NCBI RefSeq assembly: GCF_019737615.1
Contig: NZ_JAHKKS010000001.1
Coordinates: 372,001 to 436,000 of the forward strand
Direction of reading: 5' to 3'
From: Sphingobium xanthum
Lineage (GTDB): Bacteria; Pseudomonadota; Alphaproteobacteria; Sphingomonadales; Sphingomonadaceae
Length of the DNA: 64,000 bases
Shown: positions 48,697 through 56,945 of the stretch, piece after piece
How positions within the stretch are numbered: position 1 is the first letter of the stretch
Layout: each line of letters begins with the position of its first letter
Made by a program: the position numbers and the translations under genes
Notes under the pieces: model-generated
What the model was told of the DNA's origin: nothing
The model's database searches: none
Seen by the model: the letters and a program-made list of their open reading frames with translations, nothing else

Positions 48697-49541
48697 CCCC
48701 CGACATTCGCAAGCAACTGTCCGGCTTCGGCGCGGAGCTTACCCCCGGCATGCTCGGCGGCACGCAGGAAATCTACAAGGCGCTGCAGCCCGACCTGCCG
48801 CCGAGCGCGAAAGTGACGCGCGATCACCGCTACGGGCCGGACGAGCGCAATCGGCTCGACATCTTCACCAAGGATGGGCTGGAGAACGCGCCGGTGCTGG
48901 TCTTCGTCCATGGCGGCGGCTTCGTCATGGGCGACAAGACGACCGAGGGCTCGCCCTTCTATGACAATATCGGCGGCTTCGCGGTCGACGAGGGCTGGGT
49001 CGGCGTGACGATCACCTATCGCCTCGCACCGGCGAACAAATGGCCCTCGGGCGGCGAGGATGTCGCGCTCGCGGTGAACTGGCTGCGTGAGAATGTCGCC
49101 CAGTATGGCGGCAATCCGGACCGCATCTTCGTCATGGGGCAATCGGCGGGCGCAGTGCATGTCGCAGAATATGTCGCGCGGCATGATCCCAAGGTGGCCG
49201 GCGCGCTGCTCATCTCGGGCATTTACGATGTCGCTTCCGCAGCGCCGAGCGATTTCCACAAGGCCTATTATGGCGACGATGTGGCCGCCTACGGGCCGAC
49301 CTCGTCGGTCGCCGCGCTGACGAGCACCAAGACGCCGCTGCTGATTGCCGTTTCGGAATATGATCCAACCGACTTCCAGCTTCAGGCGGCCGCTCTCGCG
49401 GCGCGCTACACGACGGCGAACAAGGTCTTTCCGCGGCTGCACTGGCTGGGCGGGCACAACCATCTCTCGCCGGTGCTGGAGATCGGCACGCCGGGCAGCG
49501 ATCTCGAACATCTCATCATGGACTTCATCGCCACGGTCTGA
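48693..49541 (+). CDS. Alpha/beta hydrolase (esterase, HGGG type)
   Basis: A 282-residue cytoplasmic esterase: VFVHGGGFVMGDK (oxyanion loop), FVMGQSAGAVH (nucleophile Ser, ~residue 152), AVSEYDPTD (acid) and LGGHNHLSP (His). The start overlaps the alcohol dehydrogenase stop (ATGA). The next gene, the cleavage oxygenase, follows after 32 bp. It resembles carboxylesterases and kynurenine-formamidase-like hydrolases. It may remove an acyl group from the aromatic substrate. Confidence 0.87.
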   Translation: MTPDIRKQLSGFGAELTPGMLGGTQEIYKALQPDLPPSAKVTRDHRYGPDERNRLDIFTKDGLENAPVLVFVHGGGFVMGDKTTEGSPFYDNIGGFAVDEGWVGVTITYRLAPANKWPSGGEDVALAVNWLRENVAQYGGNPDRIFVMGQSAGAVHVAEYVARHDPKVAGALLISGIYDVASAAPSDFHKAYYGDDVAAYGPTSSVAALTSTKTPLLIAVSEYDPTDFQLQAAALAARYTTANKVFPRLHWLGGHNHLSPVLEIGTPGSDLEHLIMDFIATV

Positions 49542-49573
49542 GGCCGGCGGCGCATAAGGAAGGAACTTCCCTC

Positions 49574-51028
49574 ATGGTCGAACCCATCCATTTCCCAGAC
49601 GTCGAGCTCTACCGGGGCTGGGGCGAGCCGATGCGCTCCAATGTCGAGCTGCGCGGGCTGGAGCTGCTCTCGGGCGCGATCCCGGACGGCCTCGAAGGCG
49701 CGCTGTATCGCGTGGGGGCGGATCGCCAATATCCCTCGGGCCGCACCGATGACATCTTCATTGATGGCGAAGGCCAGATGCACATGTTCCGCTTCAAGGA
49801 CAATCAGGTCGATTATGTCGTGAAGTGGGTGGAGACCGAACGCTACAAAAGGCAGAAAGCCGCGCGCCGGGGGCTCTTCGGGCGCTACCGCAACCGCTAC
49901 ACGATCGACGAGAGCGTGAAGGACGTGCATCTCGGCACGGCCAACACGACCGCCATGTTTCATGCGGGGCATCTCTATTCGCTCAAGGAGGACGATCTTC
50001 CCTATGAGATCGATCCCGACACACTGGAGACGATCGGGCGCGTGGACTTCGGCGGGTTGATCAGCTCGCAGACCTTCACGGCGCATCCGAAGGTCGACCC
50101 GATCACCAACGAGCTGCTGGCGTTCGGCTATCAGGCGAAGGGCGACGCCACGAAGGACTTCGTGTTCTACGTTTTCGACGCTGAGCGGAAGATCAAGACC
50201 GAGATCTGGTTCGAGATGCCCTATGCGGCCTGCGTCCATGATTTCGCGATCACCGATGAGTGGGTGGTGGTGCCCTTCTTCCCGCTGATCACCGATCTGG
50301 ACGTGGTCAAGGCTGGCGGGCCTTATTATCAGTGGCATCCCGAAGAGCATGTCCATGTCGCGCTCGTGCCGCGCTATGGCAAGGCGGAGGATATTCGCTG
50401 GTTCAAGGGACCGGCAGGCAGCGCCGGTCACATGCTGAACGCGCATCGCGACGGCACGAAGATTCACCTGGATCTGTGCTATTATGACGGCAATTGCTTC
50501 CCGTTCTTCACGACGCCGCAGGGCGAGGAGACGGCCATGGTGCCGCCGTTCCTGACGCGCATGACCTTCGACCTCGCCAGCAATGACGACAGTTTCGAGA
50601 CGAAGCGGCTGCTCAACCTGCCGTGCGAAATGCCGCGCACGGACGACCGCTATCAGGGCCGGCCCTATCGGTATGGCTATGTCATCGCCCGCGCGATGGA
50701 TGGCTCCAGCGGCATGGGGAAGGTCGATACGCAGACCGGCGAGATCGACATCTGGAAGCCCGGACCGGGCGACAGCGTGCAGGAAGCGCAGTTCGTGCCC
50801 CGGACGCCCGACGCGCCGGAAGGCGATGGCTGGCTGCTGGTGCTCGTCTCGCGCGTGTCGGAAATGCGCAGCGACCTCGCCATTCTCGATGCGCAGAACC
50901 CGTCGGCTGGGCCAGTGGCGCTGCTCAAGCTGCCGGTGCGCGTGCGCGCGACCTTCCATGGCACCTGGGTGCCGGAGGAGACGCTTGAGAGCGGGCAGTA
51001 TCGGATGTCGCTGGGAGCGGCGGCCTGA
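49574..51028 (+). CDS. Carotenoid cleavage/lignostilbene-type dioxygenase
   Basis: A 484-residue seven-bladed propeller oxygenase. The four iron ligands are H171 (TAHPKVDP), H222 (CVHDFAITDEW), H286 (AGHMLNAH) and H462 (ATFHGTWVP). The spacing of the first three (51 and 64) equals that of the bacterial stilbene-cleaving enzyme NOV1 (H167, H218, H282). Such Fe(II) enzymes split a central C=C with O2 to give two aldehydes, from stilbenes or isoeugenol-like phenols. It is the last gene of the alcohol dehydrogenase-esterase set. Carotenoid substrates are less likely because the neighbours handle aromatics. Confidence 0.9.
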   Translation: MVEPIHFPDVELYRGWGEPMRSNVELRGLELLSGAIPDGLEGALYRVGADRQYPSGRTDDIFIDGEGQMHMFRFKDNQVDYVVKWVETERYKRQKAARRGLFGRYRNRYTIDESVKDVHLGTANTTAMFHAGHLYSLKEDDLPYEIDPDTLETIGRVDFGGLISSQTFTAHPKVDPITNELLAFGYQAKGDATKDFVFYVFDAERKIKTEIWFEMPYAACVHDFAITDEWVVVPFFPLITDLDVVKAGGPYYQWHPEEHVHVALVPRYGKAEDIRWFKGPAGSAGHMLNAHRDGTKIHLDLCYYDGNCFPFFTTPQGEETAMVPPFLTRMTFDLASNDDSFETKRLLNLPCEMPRTDDRYQGRPYRYGYVIARAMDGSSGMGKVDTQTGEIDIWKPGPGDSVQEAQFVPRTPDAPEGDGWLLVLVSRVSEMRSDLAILDAQNPSAGPVALLKLPVRVRATFHGTWVPEETLESGQYRMSLGAAA

Positions 51029-51037
51029 GCTTGGCTC

Positions 51038-51153
51038 CCTCTCCCCTTGGGGAGAGGGCTGGGGAGAGGGGCAACTCCCTTTCGCCCGGGGCGTATCGAT
51101 GAGAGGGCGGGCCAACCCCCCTCTCCCTAACCCTCTCCCCAAGGGGAGAGGGA
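51038..51153. repeat. Inverted repeat (CCCTCTCCCC-TTGGGGAGAGGG type)
   Basis: End copies at about 51038-51060 and 51130-51153 are reverse complements, each itself a hairpin, with GGGGAGAGGGG and CCCCTCTCCCTAA tails inside. It separates the convergent oxygenase and SnoaL(b) genes and may end both transcripts. Confidence 0.8.
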
Positions 51154-51154
51154 A

Positions 51155-51538
51155 CTACTCCAGTCGCCGGAACCGTGCCGAGCGGATGCGAGTGAACTTG
51201 CCGTCCGCGAGATCGTAGAAGGCGAAGTTCACACTGCGCCGCATCTCGCCTTTGGTCAGCGCGCCGGTCGGGAAGTCCGGCCAGTCCTCCAGCGGGACCA
51301 GGGTGGTGCAGATCTCGGCGGCGATCATCCTGTCGTCGCCGATGAAGCTCAGCAGGTCGACGCGCTCGTCTATTCGGGCCTTCACGCCGCGGTAGAAATC
51401 GAGCACCGCCTGCTTGCCTGACAAGGTTGCGGCTTGCCCGAAGAACTGGACGTCCTCGGCATAATAGGCGCCGAAGCCCTCGAAATCATTGGCATTGAAG
51501 GCGGTCAGATAAGCCTCAAACCAGGCGCGGTCGGGCAT
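51155..51538 (-). CDS. SnoaL-like NTF2-fold protein, WPDF subgroup (b)
   Basis: A 127-residue protein: AYLTAFNANDFEGFGAYYAEDVQFFGQAATLSGKQAVLDFYRGVKARI and WPDFPTGALTKGEMRRSVNFAFYDLADGKFTRIRSARFRRLE. Same subgroup as 43641 and 54686. Its ATG directly follows the stop of the AAHS permease (TGAATG), so they form an operon. Being the smallest complete NTF2 unit here and lying beside the cleavage oxygenase, it is a candidate for the lyase that creates a stilbene; inference only. Confidence 0.86.
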   Translation of the reverse strand: MPDRAWFEAYLTAFNANDFEGFGAYYAEDVQFFGQAATLSGKQAVLDFYRGVKARIDERVDLLSFIGDDRMIAAEICTTLVPLEDWPDFPTGALTKGEMRRSVNFAFYDLADGKFTRIRSARFRRLE

Positions 51539-52900
51539 TCAGGCCGTGACCGGCTGGGCGCTCGGTGCGGGGCGGTCGCCGCGCACAGCCGCCAGCACCA
51601 GCATCAGCAGCGCGACGCCGAGCGGGAGCAGTGAGGCCAGCGCCAAGGTCAGTTGCAGCGAGAAATGCTGCGTCAGCGCGAAGCCGCCCGCGATCGGCGC
51701 CACCACGCCGCCGACGCGCCCGGCGCCGCCGGCCCAGCCAAGCGCCGTGGAGCGCATGCGCGGCGGGTAAACGTGCGTGATCATCGTGTTGAGGCCGCCC
51801 TGGCCGCCGGTCTGGAAGAAGCTCCAGACGATCACAAGCAGGACGAAGGCGCTGGTGTGGAACGGCACCCAGGCTAGAGAGGTGAGGCAGACCGCGACCA
51901 GCACATAATAGCCGGCGAGCAGCAGGGCAGGGCGCATCCGGTCCATCAGCCAGCCGATGCAGAGCGTCCCGCCGACGCCGCCCAGATAGCCGATCAGCGC
52001 GACCTTCGCGAAATCCTGGATCGAGATATCGGCCATTTCCTGGAAGAAGGTCGGCAGCCACGCGCTGAGCAATGCCGTGTTGGTCATGCTGAGCGTGCAG
52101 GCCGCCCAGATGATCGCCGTCATGGTTAAGCGGCCTTCCGAGAAGACGTCGGTCAGCTTGGCCTTGCGGCCCTTCGCGTCGCCGCTCTCCAGCACGAAAA
52201 GCTCATCGCCGCGCAGTTCCACGCCCGGTTCGAGCCGTCGCACGGTCTTGGCGATGCTGGCGTCGGACGGGTTGCGCTCGGCGCGGAACTTCAAGGATTC
52301 CGGCACGAAGAAGAGGAGCAGCGGCACGCAGAGCAGGGGCACACCGCCGCCGATCCAGAAACCGCTCTGCCAGCCATAATCGTCGAGCAGCCAGGCGGCC
52401 ACGACGCCGCTCGCGGCGCTGCCGGTCGAGAAGCCGGCGAGGGCCACGGCGACCAGGGTCGAGCGGCGTCGCTTGGGCGTGATCTCGGAAATGAGTGCCA
52501 TCGCCATCGGCAGGCCCGCCGCCATGAACACGCCGGCGACGCCGCGCAGCACGGCAAGCTGGGTGAGCGTCTGCGCATAAGTGCTCGCCAGCGTGATCGT
52601 GCCGAAGATCAGGCACGCGACGACGAGCATGAACCGCCGACCGAACCGATCGGCCAGCGGCGCGATGGTGAAGGCGCCGATCGCGAGTCCGATTTGTTGG
52701 TAGACGAACACCGGCGTCATGGCCTGCGACTCCGCGCCGAAATCCCTGGCGATTGCCGGCGCGATCTTGCCGATCATGAAGATGTCGAACCCATCGATGA
52801 AGCAGACCAGCACGCAGACGAACAGGGCGATGCCCTGCGTGGCGCCGATGCGCGTGCGATCGATAAAGGCTTCGACGTCGAACTTGGTCATGGCTGGCAT
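51539..52900 (-). CDS. MFS permease, AAHS (aromatic acid/H+ symporter) family
   Basis: A 453-residue permease with about 12 membrane segments. CFIDGFDIFMIGKIAPAIARDFG in the first helix (the DGFD signature) and LADRFGRRFML in the 2-3 loop are typical of AAHS members such as PcaK and BenK. It takes up aromatic acids with protons. The start is ATG 52900, or 52891 nearby. SnoaL(b) follows without a gap. A TCAACA half-site at about 52970 lies upstream. Confidence 0.88.
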   Translation of the reverse strand: MPAMTKFDVEAFIDRTRIGATQGIALFVCVLVCFIDGFDIFMIGKIAPAIARDFGAESQAMTPVFVYQQIGLAIGAFTIAPLADRFGRRFMLVVACLIFGTITLASTYAQTLTQLAVLRGVAGVFMAAGLPMAMALISEITPKRRRSTLVAVALAGFSTGSAASGVVAAWLLDDYGWQSGFWIGGGVPLLCVPLLLFFVPESLKFRAERNPSDASIAKTVRRLEPGVELRGDELFVLESGDAKGRKAKLTDVFSEGRLTMTAIIWAACTLSMTNTALLSAWLPTFFQEMADISIQDFAKVALIGYLGGVGGTLCIGWLMDRMRPALLLAGYYVLVAVCLTSLAWVPFHTSAFVLLVIVWSFFQTGGQGGLNTMITHVYPPRMRSTALGWAGGAGRVGGVVAPIAGGFALTQHFSLQLTLALASLLPLGVALLMLVLAAVRGDRPAPSAQPVTA

Positions 52901-53038
52901 CCCCGGTGTGGCGCCCGTTCGCGCGGGGCTTTATCGGGCGCACTCAATCATGGAGATGATGGGGAATCAACAAAGATGTGGGATGATTGCCACGGCGAGA
53001 GGTGAGACTGGCCTTATCTGATCAGACTCCGCTTCAGA

Positions 53039-54682
53039 TCACGCCACGGCCAGACCATTGTCCTGCTTGATCATGTCGGCAGCCTTCTCGCCGATCATGA
53101 TGCAGGCGGCATTGGTATTGCCGCCCACGATGCGCGGCATGATCGCGGCGTCGGCGATGCGCAGGCCCTTGATGCCATGGACGCGCAGCCGCGCATCGAC
53201 CACGGCCATGGGGTCGCTCGCGCTGCCCATGGCGCAGCTGCCGACAGGGTGCAGCGCCGTGTTGCAGGCAGTGCGCGCCCAGGCATCGATCTCGTCGGCT
53301 GTCTGCACATTGTCGCCCGGCATCACCTCGGCGCCAAGCACGTCCTTGAGCGGTTCGGTCGCGAAAATCTCGCGCAGTTGCGGGATCAGGCGGCGGAAGA
53401 AGGCTCGGTCGTTCTCGGTCGAGAGGACGTTGGAGAGGATGCGCGGCTTGTCCGTGGGGTCGGCCGAGCGAAGCTTGACCCAGCCGCGCCCCTCGGGCCG
53501 CAGCAGAACGCAGGCCATGGCGACGACATCGGGTTTGGGCTTGCGCCAGCCGGGGAACCAAGTTTGCGCGCCGATCATGGTCGGCTGGAACAGGCATTGC
53601 GCGTCGGGCCGCTCCAGCTCCGGGCGGGTCTTGATGAAGCCGTTCGCGGTCACCGGCATGTCGCCGATCATGCCGCCGCGGTTGAGCAGCCAGTGCAGGC
53701 CCGCGAGACCGGCGCGATCAAGGCGCAGGCTGTTGGTTAGCGTCACTTCGCGCTTCGCATGGAGCACCATCGCGACGGAGGGATGATCCTGCAGGTTCAT
53801 GCCGACGCCGGGCAGATTGTGGACGATGTCGATGCCGTGGCTCGCGAGCTCTTCGGCAGGGCCGATGCCGGAGAGCAGCATGAGCTGCGGCGAATTATAG
53901 GCGCCGCCCGAGAGGATGATTTCCTGATTGGCCGCGATGCGCCGCATCTGGCCGGAGGAATCGCGGAACTGCACGGCGACTGCGCGGCCCTTCTCGATCT
54001 CGATCTTGGTGACCAGCGCGCCGGTCTCGACCTTGAGGTTGCGCCGGCTCATCGCGGGGATGAGGAAGCGCGCGGCGGTGCTGCCGCGCGTGCCCTCGTG
54101 AATGGTCAGGGGTGGTGGTCCCCAGCCTTCCTGGCCGCCGCCATCGCGGGCGCTGTGGAAGGTATCGCGCTCCTCATAGCCGAGCTTGCCGACCGCCTCG
54201 ATGAAGCGGCGGTAGAGATCGTTGTTCTTGGGCTGCTGCTTGATCGAGAGCGGGCCGCCCTTGCCATGCCAATCGTCGGCCGGACCCCAATGGTTCTCCG
54301 ACTTGCGGAAATAGGGGAGGACATCCTCATAGCTCCAGCCTTCGTTGCCGAGCTGCCGCCACTCGTCGAAATCGCGGCTATGGCCGCGCGCATAGAGCAT
54401 GCCGTTGATCATGGAGGAGCCGCCAAGCACCTTGCCGCGCGGCTGGCGGATCTCGCGATCGTTCGCGAACGGCTCCGGCTCGCCCATATAGCCCCAGTTG
54501 AACTTGGGGTCGGCCATCACGAACGGGAAGAGGATCGGCATGGCGAGGCGGAGCGAGCGCTCGCGCTTGCCGGCTTCCAGCACCAGGACATTGGCGTGCG
54601 GGTCCTCGGACAGGCGCGTCGCAATGACGGCGCCCGAGGAGCCCGAGCCGATGACGATGAAATCGGGATTGGGAGATGCCAA
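53039..54682 (-). CDS. GMC family oxidoreductase (FAD alcohol oxidase/dehydrogenase) 2
   Basis: A 547-residue flavoprotein. FIVIGSGSSGAVIATRL and GGSSMINGMLYARGH (signature 1), LSGGAYNSPQLMLLSGIGP (signature 2), and the catalytic LHPVGSCAMG with GGNTNAA. It is 3 bp after the upstream SnoaL(c) stop, which suggests tight coupling. GMC enzymes PhcC and PhcD of Sphingobium oxidise the side-chain alcohols of a lignin dimer; this gene and GMC 3 could play that part here. The exact alcohol is unknown. Confidence 0.9.
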   Translation of the reverse strand: MASPNPDFIVIGSGSSGAVIATRLSEDPHANVLVLEAGKRERSLRLAMPILFPFVMADPKFNWGYMGEPEPFANDREIRQPRGKVLGGSSMINGMLYARGHSRDFDEWRQLGNEGWSYEDVLPYFRKSENHWGPADDWHGKGGPLSIKQQPKNNDLYRRFIEAVGKLGYEERDTFHSARDGGGQEGWGPPPLTIHEGTRGSTAARFLIPAMSRRNLKVETGALVTKIEIEKGRAVAVQFRDSSGQMRRIAANQEIILSGGAYNSPQLMLLSGIGPAEELASHGIDIVHNLPGVGMNLQDHPSVAMVLHAKREVTLTNSLRLDRAGLAGLHWLLNRGGMIGDMPVTANGFIKTRPELERPDAQCLFQPTMIGAQTWFPGWRKPKPDVVAMACVLLRPEGRGWVKLRSADPTDKPRILSNVLSTENDRAFFRRLIPQLREIFATEPLKDVLGAEVMPGDNVQTADEIDAWARTACNTALHPVGSCAMGSASDPMAVVDARLRVHGIKGLRIADAAIMPRIVGGNTNAACIMIGEKAADMIKQDNGLAVA

Positions 54683-54685
54683 GAG

Positions 54686-55066
54686 TCAGAGTTCCTTGAA
54701 ACGCGCGGACTTGATGTGCGTGAACTTGCCGTCCTTGATCTTGTAGAAGACGATGCTCTCGATCGTGCGGACGTCGCCTTTCTTGGTTGGCCAGATTTCG
54801 AAGTCCGGCCAGTCGACTACTGTCCGAAAGACAGTCCGGTTGTGCATGGCCACGCCATCCGGTGCGATAATCAGATCGAGGATGGTCAGTTCCTCGTCGA
54901 TATGCGCCTTCACGCCGCGATAGAAGTCGGCGATCGCCTCGCGGCCGATGATGCGCTTGCGGTCACCCAGGTTGAAGTCGACATCGTCCGCGTAGAAGCT
55001 GGAGAAGCCCTCGAAATCGTTGCGATTGAAGCAATCGATATAGCGCTCGAAATCCTCGCGGGTCAT
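54686..55066 (-). CDS. SnoaL-like NTF2-fold protein, WPDF subgroup (c)
   Basis: A 126-residue protein: YIDCFNRNDFEGFSSFYADDVDFNLGDRKRIIGREAIADFYRGVKAHI and WPDFEIWPTKKGDVRTIESIVFYKIKDGKFTHIKSARFKEL. Closest in pattern to 43641. It is followed by GMC 2 after 3 bp and preceded by a hairpin repeat and GMC 3. Operon partnership with an alcohol oxidase fits a route in which the oxidised product is then rearranged or deformylated. Confidence 0.86.
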   Translation of the reverse strand: MTREDFERYIDCFNRNDFEGFSSFYADDVDFNLGDRKRIIGREAIADFYRGVKAHIDEELTILDLIIAPDGVAMHNRTVFRTVVDWPDFEIWPTKKGDVRTIESIVFYKIKDGKFTHIKSARFKEL

Positions 55067-55116
55067 GCGGCTCTCTCCATTTCGTAAACTCCGTTCGCCC
55101 TGAGCTTGGTCTCCAC

Positions 55117-55144
55117 AAGCCCCTCCCCTTCAGGGGAGGGGCTT
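55117..55144. repeat. Perfect short hairpin repeat (AAGCCCCTCCCC-TTCA-GGGGAGGGGCTT)
   Basis: A 12-bp perfect stem with a 4-base loop, between GMC 3 and SnoaL(c) on the leftward strand. Same family as the repeats at 43001 and 63082. Confidence 0.85.
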
Positions 55145-55160
55145 ATTGGTTTTTCTCCGG

Positions 55161-56786
55161 TCATGCGGCCTGTTCTCGCCGCCTCGGAAGCTCTGCAGCG
55201 GGCAGCACCTTGCCCTTGATGATGTCGGCCGCCTTCTCGGCGATCATGATGGTCGGCGCGTTGATGTTGCCGCCGGTCTCGTCCGGCATGACCGAGGCGT
55301 CGATGACCCGCAGGCCCTCCATGCCAATGACGCGCAACTGCGGATCGACAACGGCCATCGGTCCCGCGCCCATGCGGCAGGTGCCAAGGGGGTGGGCCGT
55401 GGTGGTGGATGTTGCGCGGATATGCTCGTCTAGCGCCGCATCGCTCTGGGCATGCGCGCCGGGGCTGATCTCCGGCCCGGTGATCTCGGCCTGCGGCGAG
55501 GTTGCGTAGATTTTGCGCGCGATGCGGATGCCCGCGCGCGCCGTTGCGAAATCGGCCGGTGCGCTGAACAGGTTGAGGCTGATGCCGATATGGTCGTCCA
55601 CTTTGGGCGACTTCAGGAACACCTGCCCACGGCTTTCCGGGTGCAACAGGATTACGTCGGCGGTGAACTTGTGCTGCGGCGGCTTCTTGATGCCGGGGAA
55701 CCAGAGGTGCGCGTCCAGCGTCACCGGGTTGCACCAGAGCTGGATGTCCGGCTGGGCAAGGCGTGGATCGGTGCGCAGCACCGGATTGGCGCTGTTCACT
55801 TGCCGCGCGAATGGGCCCTTGCCGGTGAAATACCAGCGCAGCACGCTCAGCGTCGCCTTGTCGAAGCGCAGCTCGTTGACGAAGGTGACGGGCTTGGCCT
55901 CGAACAGCAGGGGTATGCGCGGATGCTCCGAGAGGTTCTGGCCGACACCGGGGAGGTCATGGACCACCTCGATCCCCATGTCGCGCAGATGCTGCGCCGG
56001 GCCGATGCCCGAGAGCATGAGGAGCTGGGGCGAATTGAAGGCGCCGCCCGAGAGGATGACCTCGCGGTTCGCCCTGGCCTGGATCAGCTGTCCCTCGCGG
56101 CGATATTCGACGCCGACGGCGCGCTTGCCCTCGGTCAGAACGCGCTGCGTCATGGCGCCGGTCAGGACGGTGAGATTGGGCCGCGACATGGCGCGCTTGA
56201 GATAGGCCTCATAGGTCGAGGCGCGGCGGCCATTGCGATCGATGGTCAGCTCGACCTTGCCGACGCCTTCCTCATTGCCGTCGTGAATGTCGTCGGTCAG
56301 CGGATGGCCGGCTGCCTTGGCCGCGGCCATCAGCTCGTCATGGAGCAGCCATTTGGTCGCGTTGGGCGTGACGCTGAGTGGGCCGGAGCCGCCATGCAGT
56401 TCGGAGTCGCCGCGCCAGCTTGACTCCATCCGGCGGAAATAGGGGAGGACGTCGGCATAGCTCCAGCCCTGGCAGCCCATTTGCGCCCAGCGATCGAAGT
56501 CCGCGCTGTGGCCGCGCATGAACACCATGCCGTTGATCGAGGAGGAGCCGCCGAGCAGCCGGCCGCGCGGCAGGATGAGCTTGCGGTTGTTCATGTGCGG
56601 CTCTGGCTCGGTCCAGTAAGGCCAGGTGATCTCGGGCCGGCGCAGGGCGCGCAGGAAGCCGAGCGGCATGCGGATCAGCCAGTTATCGGCACTGCCGCCG
56701 GCTTCCAGCAGCAGCACGCGCACGGCCGCATCCTCGGTGAGGCGCGTCGCCAGCACGGCGCCCGCCGAGCCTGCGCCGACGATCAC
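55161..56786 (-). CDS. GMC family oxidoreductase (FAD alcohol oxidase/dehydrogenase) 3
   Basis: A flavoprotein of 541 residues from GTG 56786. VIVGAGSAGAVLATRL (FAD), GGSSSINGMVFMRG, LSGGAFNSPQLLMLSGIGP, HPLGTCRMG (catalytic His) and GGNINAP are all present. The GTG has no ribosome site and cuts the first flavin strand; the frame continues upstream to CTG 56810, 5-6 bases after GGGAGAG, giving the normal LTAETYDYVIVGAG start. The true start may be that CTG. It lies at the head of a leftward series with SnoaL(c) and GMC 2, and diverges from ALDH 2. Confidence 0.88.
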   Translation of the reverse strand: MIVGAGSAGAVLATRLTEDAAVRVLLLEAGGSADNWLIRMPLGFLRALRRPEITWPYWTEPEPHMNNRKLILPRGRLLGGSSSINGMVFMRGHSADFDRWAQMGCQGWSYADVLPYFRRMESSWRGDSELHGGSGPLSVTPNATKWLLHDELMAAAKAAGHPLTDDIHDGNEEGVGKVELTIDRNGRRASTYEAYLKRAMSRPNLTVLTGAMTQRVLTEGKRAVGVEYRREGQLIQARANREVILSGGAFNSPQLLMLSGIGPAQHLRDMGIEVVHDLPGVGQNLSEHPRIPLLFEAKPVTFVNELRFDKATLSVLRWYFTGKGPFARQVNSANPVLRTDPRLAQPDIQLWCNPVTLDAHLWFPGIKKPPQHKFTADVILLHPESRGQVFLKSPKVDDHIGISLNLFSAPADFATARAGIRIARKIYATSPQAEITGPEISPGAHAQSDAALDEHIRATSTTTAHPLGTCRMGAGPMAVVDPQLRVIGMEGLRVIDASVMPDETGGNINAPTIMIAEKAADIIKGKVLPAAELPRRREQAA

Positions 56787-56854
56787 ATAATCATAAGTTT
56801 CGGCGGTCAGCGTCTCTCTCCCGTTGACTTTGTCACGCCGAACTTGGCGCTTGC

Positions 56855-56872
56855 CAATAACTGCTGTTATTG
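56855..56872. promoter_or_regulatory. 18-base palindrome in the GMC 3/ALDH 2 divergent region
   Basis: CAATAAC-TGCT-GTTATTG, perfect 7-base arms, midway between the two divergent start codons. The shape suits a MarR-type dimer; MarR3, encoded directly after ALDH 2, is the natural candidate. A TTCAACA half-site lies just beyond it (56888-56894). Confidence 0.6.
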
Positions 56873-56945
56873 ATGAGATCGTGATGATTCAACAACTCTA
56901 AGATGTCGGGCCGTATGGCCCGCATCAGGAAAGGATGCCAGTACC

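Noticed and set aside
49574..51028. Carotenoid cleavage oxygenase acting on carotenoids
   Set aside because: The neighbours are aromatic-side-chain enzymes and the His spacing matches bacterial stilbene cleavage enzymes, so the stilbene/phenylpropene reading is preferred, though not proven.
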